Origin: Chlorokybus atmophyticus | Lineage: Eukaryota > Streptophyta > Chlorokybophyceae > Chlorokybales > Chlorokybaceae | Assembly: GCA_009103225.1 (NCBI GenBank) | Contig: RHPI01003642.1 | Location: forward strand, 529,837-584,401 | Reading direction: 5' to 3' | Length of the DNA stretch: 54,565 nt | Shown: piece by piece, positions 11,401 to 23,581 of the stretch | Position numbering within the stretch: the stretch's first letter is position 1 | Layout of the letters: each line of letters opens with the position of its first letter | Translations under genes and position numbers: made by a program | The notes under the pieces: generated by a model | Database searches by the model: none | Told to the model about the DNA's origin: nothing | What the model saw: the letters and a program-made list of their open reading frames with translations, nothing else

Positions 11401-14400
11401 CAACGGCCTTGTCCTTGTCCTTGTCCTGCTCGCGGGCCGCCAGCACGCGCTTGAAGTCCTCCAAGTCAAGGAGGAACTCTGGCTTAACGGCGTTGAGGAG
11501 AGCCCCGCATGAGCGGAGGTGAACCAGGAGACGGTCGTACTGACCGAGGAGCTGCATCGCCTGCTCCTTCCTACTGTTGTGCTTGTTGCCACCGACGGTG
11601 TTACTGTTTCCGATAGAAGTCTTCGCGCCGACGCCGGCCTTGCTCCAAGCAAAGGGCTTACCAGAGAGAAGCTCCACGAGGTCGACCATCGCGCGGCCCT
11701 TGCACGCGACCATCTCCATAGGCATATTGCCGACGTCACCCCATGCACGACTGGTAGTGGCGCTCAGCCACCTCAACAGCGCTGGTGATGCACTCGCAGA
11801 TGATAGAGCCTCCTCAGATACAACTGGCATGCGGAACCCTTCAACCCCAGGCACAAGCATCACTGCCTTGGATTCTGCCAACAGTCAATAACTGTTAGTT
11901 CGTTGCAAGTGTCTTTGCTTGCAGGAGGAGATAGTGTTAGGTATCTCCATCACGCACCGCTGGGAGCGTCAAGCCGCAAGAGGGATTCGTTTGTCTGCAC
12001 AAAGTGGTGGGTGGTGAGAAGGCAGGCATCAGCAGTGCCGGTGACGGGTATGCTGAAGACGCCTGCGCCGTCGTCCGTAAAGTCTATCCGCGCCGTGAAG
12101 GACATCGGCTTGTCCGACACAAAGGAGACCTCCACAGGCAGCCGCGCCTTTGCAATGCCTGTGATTCAGGTACTCATTTCAGTGAGGTGTACATGTTGGG
12201 GGGTGTATCAATGGTATGATGTCACATACCAATCATGATGCCTTCGGGGAAGTGAACCTCAATGGGCACGCGTGTCTGGTCGACGGGTAGCTTGTACTTG
12301 AGCTCGAGGTTGTCGTATCCCTGGTTGATGACAGTGAACTTTGCGGTCGCTTTGACGCCGAGGGGGACCGCGGGTAGCGCCACCTCACGCGTGTCAAAGC
12401 AGAGCCGCGGCATCGCGCCCGTCCCGCGCACCTCAAGCTCGAGGTACGGCTTGTCCATCCCGGCGATGGCCAACGGGAGAGTACAGGAGTAGGTTATATT
12501 CTCACGCGGGGAGAAGACTGCACGCACTGTTGATATTTCTCCAGGTGCTAGCTTTCCCATCACAGGCACCAGCTGGAGGGCTCCCTTGAGAGCCTCCAGC
12601 GGGTCTGTGTTAAAAGACCAATCTATAACAACACTGTCGTTGTTGCGTATGGTGAAGTCAACGGCGTACGGTATCTTCTTGACGGTATCTCTCAGCACGA
12701 TGCGGCTGCCAAACTCGACGCCAGTTTTGCTAAGAAGCAGCCGCGGCTTCAGCCCCTGCGCCGATACGCTCCTCGCCAGCTGGCTGTTGTCGCCGTTGCC
12801 CCCCGCGATGGTGAGAGGGAGCGGGAAGGAGAACGCCGAGGCGATACGCCGAGGACGGAAAACCATCGCGAGCTTGAGCTTCTGGTTCGGGGCGAGCGTG
12901 ATGGCGTATCGGTTGAGAGAACCTGGAGGTAAATCCTGATCGTCACTGTCATGCTCCTCCTCCTCTTGCTCGACCTCGGTGGTCTCGGGGCCGTAGTCGA
13001 GCGCGAACTCGGGTCGGTCGGCAAGGTCTAGCACGAGCGACGCGGGTACAGAGCTGGTGTTGTTGAGCGAGAGGTCGTGTCGGGCGGCGCCACCAATGTA
13101 CACACCCCCGAAGCTAATTTCGCCCTGCTCTACGGTCACACTGGGCACGACCGCCTCTGCTTTCACAGCAAGCTCCAGACCCCTCTTATCACCTCCTCTG
13201 GTAACAGCCTTTACGCGTATATCCACCGGGCCCTTTGTTGTCGGCTCCAACACCAGTTCCATCTCCAATGTGGTTCCCCCACTCACTCGGCCTCTATCAG
13301 GAGTCACCTTCAACACGCCTTGCAGGGAGGCCTGGTCGATGAGGAAGACGGCGTCGTTGCCAGCGGGGTTCTTGAGCGTGACGGTGCGTGCGTGAGGCAT
13401 CCCTGTGGAGACAATCCCAAAGTCCACACCCTCCTTCTCCTTGAAACCGCAGTGCCCGTCGGCCTTCTCCCCACGTAGACGCACCCTCTTGCCCGCGCCC
13501 CCACCGCCACGCACCATCAGCGTGATGGACCCCTCGTAAGCCGCTCCCCCAGCCAATGCACCCTTACTCCCACTCGTGCTGTTCACGCCGGGTGCCCACG
13601 TAATTGTCACGGGTAGCGAGGCCTTCTTCTGCACCTCCCCGTGTTGGGGACTCACCGTGAAAGGGATGGCTGCGGGCGGGGCGGGAGTGTTGCCTGTTGG
13701 GTTGGAGCTTGGAGGTCGCTCACCCGCACCCTCCCACCAGAAGGACACCGCGTGGGCGTTGGTGTTGGTTATTACTATCGTCTCCTGAACGCTCGGGTCC
13801 CAGTTGTCCGGGCTGAATGTGAAGTCCACCTCCTCCCTGCAACCCATCAGTTCCCGCAAATAAGTAACTCACTACAATCGCATACAACATTGAATATCAC
13901 ATAAGCCTGTACCGTGACAGCTTTAGAGATACTGGCACGACGTCCGCCTTGACATCAAAATAGAATGTGTGCGCGGCACCGTTGATGGAGTACGCCACAG
14001 TGCGTCGGAAGGCTCCGATTGCATTAGACACAAGAACAACATTGAATCCTGCTGTGGCTCCCGGTCCCACAACCTGCAAACAATCCCAAAGTCACCACGA
14101 CAGCGCTCAACAGCAGTAAGTCTAACAACTCTTCACCTGACAGTGAGGAGAGGTCTCGGTGAGGTCAGGGCAGCTCTCAAGGTTGAGATGCACAAGGACG
14201 GCGCGCGTGAGACCGTTGGAGACTGTGAGCCACCGCGTGGTCTGCGCTGTGGCAGACACTGGGCCAAAGTCCAGCACGCGCGGACCAACAGCCACCTTCA
14301 CTATGTCCGAAGGCTGCAAGTAACGGTTGAGTAGGTAATAGTAATATGAATGACGCGCACACACACACACACACACACACACATGCCTACCTGAAGAGGT

Positions 14401-17164
14401 GCAGCACAGTCTTTGACTTCCTGCGTTGTCGCCGGCTTGCTATGCCACCTTGATCCCCCTGGCCTTCCCTCTCCCTCCCACGCCGGCATATTCCTCGGCC
14501 TCACCGGCGCCATCATCTCTGTATCAGGTCTCACAACGACAGCAGCACCTGCTGTTGGACCCTGTGGCAGCGGCAGCACAGGTGGCGCGAGGCCCGCGGC
14601 GGGACGCATGCCGAGGTGGAGGTCGTCTTCGGGTGGCGGGAGAGGGAGGCTCCGCTTGTCACGCAGAGAGCGAGAGGCGCGAAGGTAAGACACGTACGCC
14701 GTACGATGCATGTGCTGCTTCTCGAGGTCCTCGGCGAGCATGGTGAAGTCCGTGATGGGACCCAAGTGCTCCTCCTCCCAAGGGTGCTTACGCTCGAAAG
14801 GTTTCAACTTGAACTCGGCGGGCGCATCAGGGTCCACGTAATGCCTCGGCTGCGCATGGTAGTGTGTGTCAGTCAGATTGTAGACACGAAAAGTGATACA
14901 ACTCACTGATACAATCACCACTATACTCACTCTGATGAAATCTTCTCGGATTTTGTCGGGGCCGCCGAGTGTGTTTATTCTGGGTCCCAGGAGTGGGGCA
15001 GACCCATGTACAGAGAGGGTGAGCTCATGTAGTAGGACGCCCTCGTTGCGTGTGCTCCACACACGCACGCGCACGGTTTCACGGTGGGTTCCGAGGGCCC
15101 GCGGCGCAAAGGTCAGCACCATGTCCGCACTCTGACCCGGCTGCAGCCGCCCCCTCCCAGGCCGCGCAGCGAAGGATGGGGATGAGGAGGACAGCGTGAA
15201 GGACAACGGCACAGCTGTCTGAGACTGAAGGGATACGAGGGTGTCGAGACATGTGGATGTTGGAGTTGCCCCGAAGGATATCGCAATGGACGGCGATACC
15301 ACCAGCTGCACACATGAGAGTCCAGTCAGTGACTTTGCTGCAAACTGTTTAGCCCTTTGGTCACTTATACTTGCCACACGAGGTTGCGTTACTGACCCAA
15401 ATCAGTCCCGAAACACAAAACATGCAGTATATATCCGTAGGGAAAACACCCATCAAACCAGTAGCTTGTGCTTGCCTGTGCTTTGCAGGCTTGTGCCGTG
15501 ACCGGCAGGCGTAGTGGCGTCTCTGGCGAGCCGTCGGAGGTGACATTGAGTGCACAAGTTAGATCCTCAACGAGCGGCTCCTTCTCTGCAAGTGTGGCAA
15601 ACCCTTTGGCTCTGTCCTGCTGCTTGGGCGCGAAGGTCACGGTGAACGGTGCGAAAGAGAAGGGTGGGACTGTGCCGGAGGCGGGGGAGATGGAGAAGCC
15701 CATGGTGGTGGGGTTGGCGTTGTTGGTGGCGGTGGAGTTGGAGTCGGTGTTGTCATTGGTGGGAGATGGTGATGAGGTGCTAAGAGCTAGCGTGGCGGTG
15801 TAGGTGATGGGGTTGGGGCCGGCGTTGTGCACGGCGGCGGGAAGGACGTGGCTCTCCCCGTGGCAGAGTGGGGGGAAGGCTAAGGCCAGGAGAGGCTGTC
15901 TTTGAGCCTTGAAGGTGTTGGTTGTGGCCTTAGGGTTGGGTTCAATGTCGGTGACAACATCAAATGCTGCCGGCACCGCCACAGCCGTCACCTCCACGGG
16001 CACGGCGCGTCCCTCGGGTGAAGCCCTCACGTTCACGCGGCCGTACACCGCCCCCGCTGCCCCGGACGACGCAAGCCTCGCCACCACCTCCTGTTGTCCC
16101 GCATGCATGTAAGCGTAAACAATCACGCATGCATGTTGGATTATACTATGTGTGTACCTGTCGGCTGGCGGGTGGGATTGTGCCGCTGCGCGGGTCGACA
16201 TCAACAGGTACAGCCTCGCGGTCGTACTCGACCTCAAACGGCGTGGCAGCCAACCTATTCCTGTTGACTATACTGAACACTTTCTCCCCTCCCCTCCCAG
16301 CTCCATCAACCCCACCCTCCCCCTTGTCCTGTCCACCCATAGGCACATAGCCAAAGTCGAGAGCCGCAGGCTCCACACTCAACTGACCCTCCCCTCCCCC
16401 AACCCCACCAACTCTCCCCACCAACGGCACCCCAACGCAACCCTCCTCTACCTGAACCAACAACGTGTCGAAGTAGTCATGCTTCAAAGTGTCATTAACA
16501 CCAACACCTCCCTCCCCTCCTCCTCCTTCGGGTCCTGTTGTTGTGTTGTTTGGTGGTTCGAATATCACTTCAATGGCGGCTTCGAGGCCCGGCGCAAGAC
16601 GCAAGGTCTGGCTGTTGTTGGAGTGGGCCAAGCGAAAGACGGGAAGGGCGGGACGGAGGACGCGAAGCGTGCGGGCGCGGGGACTGACATTGCGGACGCG
16701 AAGGGAGAGAAGGCGGGGAGCGTGTTGAGCATCGTGCGTCTGAGGAAATGGCAAGGTAAGGGTGGTGCATGGTGTATGTGAGAATGTATCTAAGGCTCCA
16801 GTGCGCTTCCTTGCCATAACCCGTGTTTGGTGTGTTCTTCAATGGCTGATCTTGGCTGATGCTAGTTGCATGAATGTTTTTGACAGTATTGACCTTGGTT
16901 ACAAACACTTGCAGTGAACACCTTACCAACATGGTCCCAACTAGATACCAGCGTGCATATTGCCTTGTTGTCATACACTGTAGGAATATCTTATGAGTTG
17001 GAATGCGCAGCAAGGTAATAATCATGGAGCGTCACCTGTACAGCTTCGAATTCCAGCTGAGCGGGGAGTACGCGCAGGAAGGAGCTCGCAGCATCTGGTG
17101 CGATTGTGGCTCCCTTGCCCCCCAGGCTGCCTCCCGTGGTAGACAGTTCTTGAGAGGCCACCAT
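5405..17164 (-). CDS. CFAP47: CFAP47-like axonemal protein, 27 exons, about 2,973 aa
   Basis: Structural protein of motile cilia, linked in animals to central-apparatus assembly. Exons: 17164-17036, 16739-16158, 16090-15476, 15305-14931, 14849-14391, 14313-14137, 14073-13913, 13836-12230, 12158-11958, 11874-11049, 10975-10210, 10116-10069, 9949-9693, 9600-9292, 9114-8831, 8681-8197, 8101-8018, 7938-7818, 7743-7635, 7550-7428, 7284-6995, 6883-6765, 6697-6539, 6450-6292, 6147-6048, 5941-5683, 5522-5405. Phases agree at every junction; the sum is 8,922 bases. Start chosen at the only in-frame ATG upstream (MVASQELSTT). The protein is a chain of Ig-like MSP/ASH-type repeats (first motif VLPAQLEFEAVQ) interrupted near residues 1660-1745 by a calponin-homology domain (TNFTTHLRDGLALFSLL). 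Length and CH position match CFAP47 (human protein about 3,187 aa); Hydin lacks CH and is much longer. Donors after exons 3, 16, 18 and 21 are GC. Acceptor of the last exon could be 30 bases upstream. Confidence 0.9.
9366..9437. repeat. Poly-C / (CCT)n low-complexity tract inside CFAP47 coding exon
   Basis: A C-rich run followed by CTCCTC repeats; on the minus strand it encodes a Gly-rich stretch of about 30 residues in exon 14 of the CFAP47 gene. It keeps the frame, so it is probably a real, length-variable linker between Ig-like domains. Confidence 0.7.
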
Positions 17165-17612
17165 TGTTGTGGCTAAGGTATAGATTGCTTCATTTCTGGT
17201 TGAGCCTGAGGGGTGAGAAATGCAAACCAGCCGTTGTAGCGAATGGCTTGCAGCCTGGAGCGGCCCAGTTGCAGATCAGCTGTTCAAGGTGTTGACCCCT
17301 TCTTCAACATCACTGGCGTCGTCCCCCCTTCTGCTTTGCCACTGCGTTGAGGCGGCGGCGGCGGTAGCGGTGGCGGTGGCGGTGGCGGCCTGTTAGGGTT
17401 GGCACCGCCACCCGCCACGTGGCACCGCCAGCTGAGGCTTGATAGAGTTCAGCTGTCTGTCACGTGACGTGCAGATATCAACGTAAGCGCATCGTTGTGG
17501 CCCACTGACACCTTTTATGCCGTTCATTTCCAGGTTAAGTAACCGGGGTCCTCGCTGCAAAGCGTGTGAATGACCGCTGAGCCTGACGGCGGTCACGGCA
17601 GCAACAAGCGCA
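17165..17612. promoter_or_regulatory. Shared divergent promoter region, CFAP47 / SOD
   Basis: 448 bases separate the start codons of two divergently transcribed genes, so both promoters and 5' leaders must lie here. It contains a (GGC/GGT)n purine-rich tract at 17350-17392. No TATA box or known motif stands out. Confidence 0.5.
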
Positions 17613-19337
17613 ATGGCGTCCATGGCGGCGGCGGCGACGGCGGTGTTGGGGACGCCGTCCTTTGCTACGACGACGTTGTCTGCTCCATCACTAAAGAGGC
17701 GGCAGAGGAGTCAGCTTCGCCGTCGGGGGTCTAGCCTAGCACCCAGGGCTTCAGCCCAGCAAAATGAGAACGGAGGCGTCACGGAGCATGCCCCCACCCG
17801 CCGCAGCGCTCTCATCGCGGCGGCGGCGGCGGCGGTTGCGGCGGCGCCCCTGACCGACCTCCTCGGTCTGCAGCGTAACCAGGCACTCGCTGCGGCACGG
17901 TCGGCCAGCGTCGAGCTCATCCCAACGAAAGGATCCGACGTCAAAGGTATGCTATGCATGCAATCAGACTGAACTCAACCTAAAGAATGCATAACACCTT
18001 CGTGAAGGCAATATCAGTCTAAGACCGCAGCAAGGTGCTTGTTTGGAGGTTGCGTTTGATGACTTAAACTTGCGACTGGGGTAATGGATGGTTAGGGAGG
18101 GGGCAGAAAGGGTTGAGGCGGGCACAGTCAGAGCGACACGAGGGGAGTGGGATAGTGGGAGAGATGACAAAATGTGGTTGCTACTGCTGTGTTGAGTGGC
18201 TAGAGCAGCGAAGGGAGAAGGCTGTTCGTAGCGGTGGTGGGAGCAGCACCTACTTAATGCATTCGCACCATACTGTGCATGCACGAGCAAGTGCATGCAG
18301 TTGTGGTATGCAATTGCATGTTAGACCACGGCCTTGCCAATACTGAGTGACCATGCAGCAATCACTCCCATGCACAGGCACGGTGAGGTTCACGGAGATT
18401 ACCACAAAGTATGGCAAACCGCTCGTGCAAGTGGACGTTAACATTTCGGGGCTATCCCCCGGAAAGCACGGGTACGCACATGACAGTGATGCTTCTTGTT
18501 TTGCTGACTGGCCTGAGAGGTTTGCTGACTCTTATGCTTGCGCATGCACCTGCTTGGCTCTGCACAGCTTCCACATCCACGTAAGTAACAGCGGTGTACT
18601 CTGTGACCCAGACTCAATGCAGAGGTTGTAACTTGGACATGGTGCTTCACAGGAGATCGGCAATGTGACCTGCGATGATGGTTTGTGCACTGGAGGCCAC
18701 TTCAATCCAGACAAGCTTCCGCATGGCGCGCCAACCGCCACCAGGAAGTTTGGTGAGTGTTGAGTAGTAGCATAGTCGGTGGTGCAGCTTTGCGTGAATG
18801 TATGACAAGAATCAACTGTTGCCACTGCAGGTGCGAGTGCGAGCCACTTCGTTGGTGAAGGCGTCATCTACTGGCGGCACGCGGGAGATCTCGGCAACAT
18901 TGACGCAGACTCGGTAGGCAGACTTGGTTGACCAAATGCACTTGCAAAAGTTGTAAAGTTAAGCACTTACACATTCAGGTAAACGTGCCCGTCCTTGTGG
19001 CTGTAGTACAACTTATGTTGTGCGCATGGATGCTGCTGTGCTGCAGTCTCTATGTTGCACTCATGTCTTCTACCGCTATGACACTCAGAATGGCGTGGTG
19101 AAGAGCACGTTCACAGACCCCGTCATCAAGCTCACAGGCGCCAACAGCATTGTTGGGCATTCCGTCGTGGTGCACTTCAAGGAGGACGATCTTGAAACGC
19201 AGGCAAGCACTGCATCATCCATTGATTGTTTGTCATTTACACAGCACGAATGTGCGCGGTTGATAACCCTGTGTCTGTTGTGCTTGCAGCCCACCGGCAA
19301 TGCGGGTGGTCGAGCAGCATATGGAACAATTGTGTAG
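17613..19337 (+). CDS. Cu/Zn superoxide dismutase, plastid (probably thylakoid lumen)
   Basis: Converts superoxide to oxygen and hydrogen peroxide. Exons 17613-17946, 18378-18471, 18568-18580, 18653-18752, 18831-18913, 19089-19202, 19290-19337; phases agree, 786 bases, 261 aa. Residues 1-50 are Ser/Arg/Ala-rich like a plastid transit peptide; residues about 62-95 hold RR followed by an Ala-rich hydrophobic stretch and an A-A-A site, as in a twin-arginine lumenal signal. Metal ligands are all visible: GFHIH, GGHFNPDKLPHGAP, RHAGDLGN, GHSVVVH; the active-site Arg is in GNAGGRAAYG. The usual C-terminal disulfide Cys (ACG) is replaced by Tyr. A short insertion (about 14 residues) precedes RHAGDLGN. 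Exon 3 is only 13 bases. The intron after exon 6 has a GC donor. TGTAA occurs about 140 bases past the stop. Family certain; lumenal location inferred. Confidence 0.92.
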
Positions 19338-20022
19338 GAGTGTCTTGAATTGGTCTTGGACAGTACTAGAGTAGCAACCACTGGTAATGGTCTTGTTGGG
19401 CATGCCATTTGTGCCAACATCACAACCCATGCGCTGTCATGTACACATGCTGCCACACGCGTGTGCTCTGAGCATGTAAACCCGCTGCTGCCGTTAGTGC
19501 TTGGATGCATGTTGCAAGCAGTTTGCACACCATGGTAGAAGTGCTGCAGTGAGTGACAAGCCAGCGCGCGTAGCGCCGCAGCACTGCTGGTCTGCAGATG
19601 AGCTTCACACGAGTCCATCGTGCAATCCAAATAACTTGGCATCATCTGGCCCAACAGCTTCATGAATATTTCACATTACTGGTAGTAGTCCCAGCGGGTG
19701 GAAGCAAACCCATCTTGTCAAATAAGGCAACCATGGGATCCCTGCACTGGTGGGCATGCCACTGCACAGCCATTCCTCCCGTTGATCAAACATTCCATCC
19801 ACCGCCCAGGGAACAAAGTGTGTTAGCCCAATGTTGACTGTGTCAACACTTAGGGGCCGGATACTGACCACCTTGCACAGCTGCGCCCGGGAAAATCGCA
19901 GTGCCCCGAATCACTGCGGTGAGCAACTCGCAGCGTGTGCAAGTCTGCAGCACATGACATTGCCTGTTTTGCTGGTGACGCATGGAACTGTTTGTTCTGC
20001 ATTGTGTCGGAACCAACTCGAC
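19338..20022. other. Convergent intergenic region SOD / P5CR
   Basis: 3' flanks of two convergent genes. No further gene or clear structure seen. Confidence 0.6.
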
Positions 20023-21929
20023 TCAGCTTTGTTTGCCCATCTCTCGCGACCTTTCGGCTGCAGCAATCACCGCGTTCATGATCCCTGCCCTCACACCCCC
20101 TTCCTCTAGCGCCCGCATGCCAGCAATGGATGTCCCTGTGTGCCGCAGCATAATAGCAGTTTTATTCGTCAAGCTGCCAGTGTGCGTATGTGCGTGTGCA
20201 TGTGGATGTGCGCTCGCGCGCTTGTTTGTGTGACACTGTGCAACAAGCAGCGGGCACTGCTTGTTGCACACGGACCTGCAGGCGAGCAGACCGAATCCTT
20301 CAACGCTCCCGGATGCCTCCCATCTTCAAGAACCATCTTGGCAGCGCCCAGCACCGTCTGGGCCGCGAGGGACTGCGCGATGTCACGTGGCAACCCCGCC
20401 ACGACACCGCCGTCCGCCATGGCTTCAATCACTGTGAAGATGAACGCCGGACCGCTCCCACTGGTAGTTGATGGCACGTTGGTATGTTGTTTGACGTGAT
20501 AATGCGTGATGGAAGAAAAAGGCAAGCCCTGACCTGAGGCCGGTGACAGCGTCAAGCAGCTTTTCTTCAAGCGTATGTACTCGACCAACAGCACCAAACA
20601 AAGTCTCCACCAATGCCTTTTCCTCCTTCGTACAGTTCTGCCCCACAGCACCAGATGCTGATGGTCAACGATTAAGAGAGTGCAAAGGACGCTACAACCG
20701 TTGCTCTATGACAATAGCACGTACAGCAACATCTAACAACTGCACATCGACCAACACTAGCTGTAAAGTAATTCTCATGAAGTAGAGCACAATCGCACCT
20801 CGCAGCAGTGCAATACAACCATTTAAATGCTATGCACACGCCTTCGTTCCTGACCTGTCCCATAGCGATGGCACCGGCGGTTGAGCCGACAAGGCAGCAG
20901 ATGTTCGGCATGACGCGCACAACTTTGCACTCAGGGCCTGCACCAGACTGGAGGGTGGAGAGCGTGATGCCTGCGGCGATGGAGACGAGGAGATGGTTGG
21001 CTGTCAGCTCCCCCGCCAGCTTGGCCAGGACTCCCGCTACGTGCGGTGGCTTCACTGCGAGGATCAGCACGTCCGCATTCTTGGCCACGTCCACTGCCGA
21101 CGTGTACGCCGTCACCCCCGCCGCCTGCCATCACCGCGACGGCAACACTGTCATGGCACCGTCCTTGTGTCAAGCATTATTGAATGATGGACACTTGGTA
21201 TGCTCTTGTAAGCTTGGCTGTTGTCTTTGCTACCAATCGCGAGACATATAGGTGATGACCTCTTTACTGATATGCCACGTGTTTCTCACGCGAAAGAGCC
21301 AAATCTCATTTGCAAAACTAAACGACTCCGGCCATTGCTGACTCACTTATAAGCTGCACAAACGCGACGCAATAAAAGACGAAAGACTGACGACTCAGTG
21401 TTTGCGATGGCCAACACCATGTGGTATGCTACTCAATGTGGACGTTCATCACAGTATTATGCATGGGTGTGCATGGTAGGTAGACGAAACGAGAGATGAT
21501 GTTCTCACAACCTCCGCCGACCACAGCATGAACCAACTGTTACTCTTATCAACTTGGACCTTTCAGTAAGGCTGTCACCTGAAAGACTTCTCTGCGTGAG
21601 GAGGCGACGTCCGTGGCGCACATGGAGCCGGGCTCCACGACCCCTGCGGAGATGAACCCCCTGGCCAGCGCCTCGGCCATCATGCCCGCCCCGATGAACC
21701 CGACTCGCTGGTCCACTGGCGCCATGGCCGCCGACGACGCCGCCGCCGCCCAGGCGGAAGAGGAGAAGGGTCTGGTGCTGCTTGATGCTGGGCGGTGGCG
21801 CTGAGCGTGCGGCTTGTTGCTGCTGCGGAGGACTACCAGAGCAACGCGGTGGCTGCTGCTGAGCTTGAAAGGGGTGACCCCGCCTCTCCACAGACCCGCA
21901 AGGTGCTGGTGCAGCACCCTCACGGCCAT
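20023..21929 (-). CDS. Pyrroline-5-carboxylate reductase
   Basis: Last step of proline synthesis: reduces 1-pyrroline-5-carboxylate with NAD(P)H. Exons 21929-21579, 21124-20855, 20637-20534, 20460-20276, 20135-20023; phases agree, 1,023 bases, 340 aa. N-terminal Rossmann motif [16 protein letters not shown] (about residues 76-91); [12 protein letters not shown] (NADP-binding half); then the family signature DAVTGL followed by SGSGPAFIF and the C-terminal dimerisation helices ending in [15 protein letters not shown]. The usual PGGT before the final helix reads PAGT. About 70 extra N-terminal residues rich in Ser, Arg and Ala look like an organelle (plastid or mitochondrial) targeting peptide; the exact start is uncertain because the frame is open further upstream to 22085, and the ATG at 21723 (MAPVDQ) could give a cytosolic form. 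All introns GT-AG. Confidence 0.92.
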
Positions 21930-22085
21930 GCAGCGACCGCCACCGCCACCACCGCCGCCGACAATGCAGGTGGCGTAATGGCGGGAATGGCAGATACGCT
22001 TCTCCGTTACGTAACCAAGGCAAGGCGTGTTTGAAACACGTACATGTGTGGAACACACCACTTCAGTCACTGAAGTGTTGCACAC

Positions 22086-23581
22086 TGAAGTTCAACAGCT
22101 CATGTTGCCTCAAGTTCAAGGGCACATGAAGACTCTTGAAGCCTAGATTACGAAGCATGAGGTTTAATTCATGCCATGGATATCCTTACCCTATGTTATG
22201 AGAACACTTCCTGCACAAAGACCACAATACAACACCCACATCATTAACTACATGCTTTGGCTTTCATGTGCTATTTCAGCTGAGCCAACCTTTAATTGCA
22301 CGACACCGACATGTTGAACTACTCAGTTGTATTTGTTTATATCATCCGAGCGAAATATTGTTGACTCGCACGGTGCGAGTCAATAATGTTGACAGTCAAC
22401 ATAACCTATACCATGCGAGTCGCACCACATATTGCACGTAAGTGTATATATACCGCATTTCTAAAGCACAACCATGCTTCTGATACATAGCATTATGACA
22501 ATAGTACTCACATATCGTATAAATGCATGCACAAGGTTAATTTACATATAGTGCGAAACGGCAATGTGCATATGCTTTATAATACCATGCGATACGTGAT
22601 GCATATATTATAAGCTACACTTGAAATCCAATTTTAAAACATTTAAACACAACATAAGTAAAGCGCTGTACATTTCAACTCAATGGTAAAGTTAGTTTTT
22701 AATAATGGATGTAAAATACTTATCATAGTATGATTTATTGTGCATTATAACAACACACAATATATAACACACAAGACTTGCGGTAAAGCAAGCTACAAGA
22801 GTGGTTACAATGCAAATGCAATCATAAATAACAATTAGATAACAATAAGCCAACAACAAGCAAGCAATTTCAGTGGGGGCTAAGACAGAGATATGTTAAT
22901 GCATGCCACACTCATATACAAAATCTGATATATGCAAGCCACCCATTATCATCGACATAAACTGCTTATGTAAAAACGCAACGATAGTACCAGCTATAAT
23001 GAACAGTCATATGATCAAGTGGTGAGGCGTGTGTTCAATGGTATCTTGGAGTTACATTACGATGTGAGGTAGGTAACTCCATTATTTATTATAGGAGCCT
23101 ACATTTGTACCCCACTGTTGTTAGCAAACACCCATTACTTAGCTGGTGATTAATATTGTGAAATAGCAAAATAAAACAATCAAACGAGGTGAGGAATATG
23201 GGTTGGATTAAGGAGTTTATGTACATAGCGTATGACGCGCTGTTGTGCGCACACAACACCGTATGTGTCGAGGTGAACCAAGTCATTTACCGAGGTTATC
23301 ACACAAGCAGAAGTACCAACCGGTATGAATGCACATTGATCATGAGCATATTTAAAGCTAACTCACTTGGTCCAAGTTGTGAGATAGCAATCCACATGCA
23401 GGCTTGATTGAAATGTTAAGGGGCTCTTGCTACAGCCTTACGGGTATGCATGTGCATATGCATGTCCATTCATAGAGCACACAACGTCAATGAGCTCTTC
23501 ACACTCATGCCATTGCAAACACGCACGAGTCAATGACACATATCTCGAGAATCTCCGTCGCATCAAGCTACATGCAATCCC
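22086..23581. other. AT-rich intergenic DNA
   Basis: Strongly AT-rich, no gene supported. Contains the palindrome at 22361-22383 and a related GCGAGTCGCACC about 30 bases further on. Confidence 0.5.
22361..22383. repeat. Perfect palindrome, 11-base arms
   Basis: TTGACTCGCAC, one centre base, then its exact reverse complement. A third, partial copy of the arm (GCGAGTCGCACC) lies near 22415. Could be a protein-binding site or the end of a small inverted-repeat element. Confidence 0.8.
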
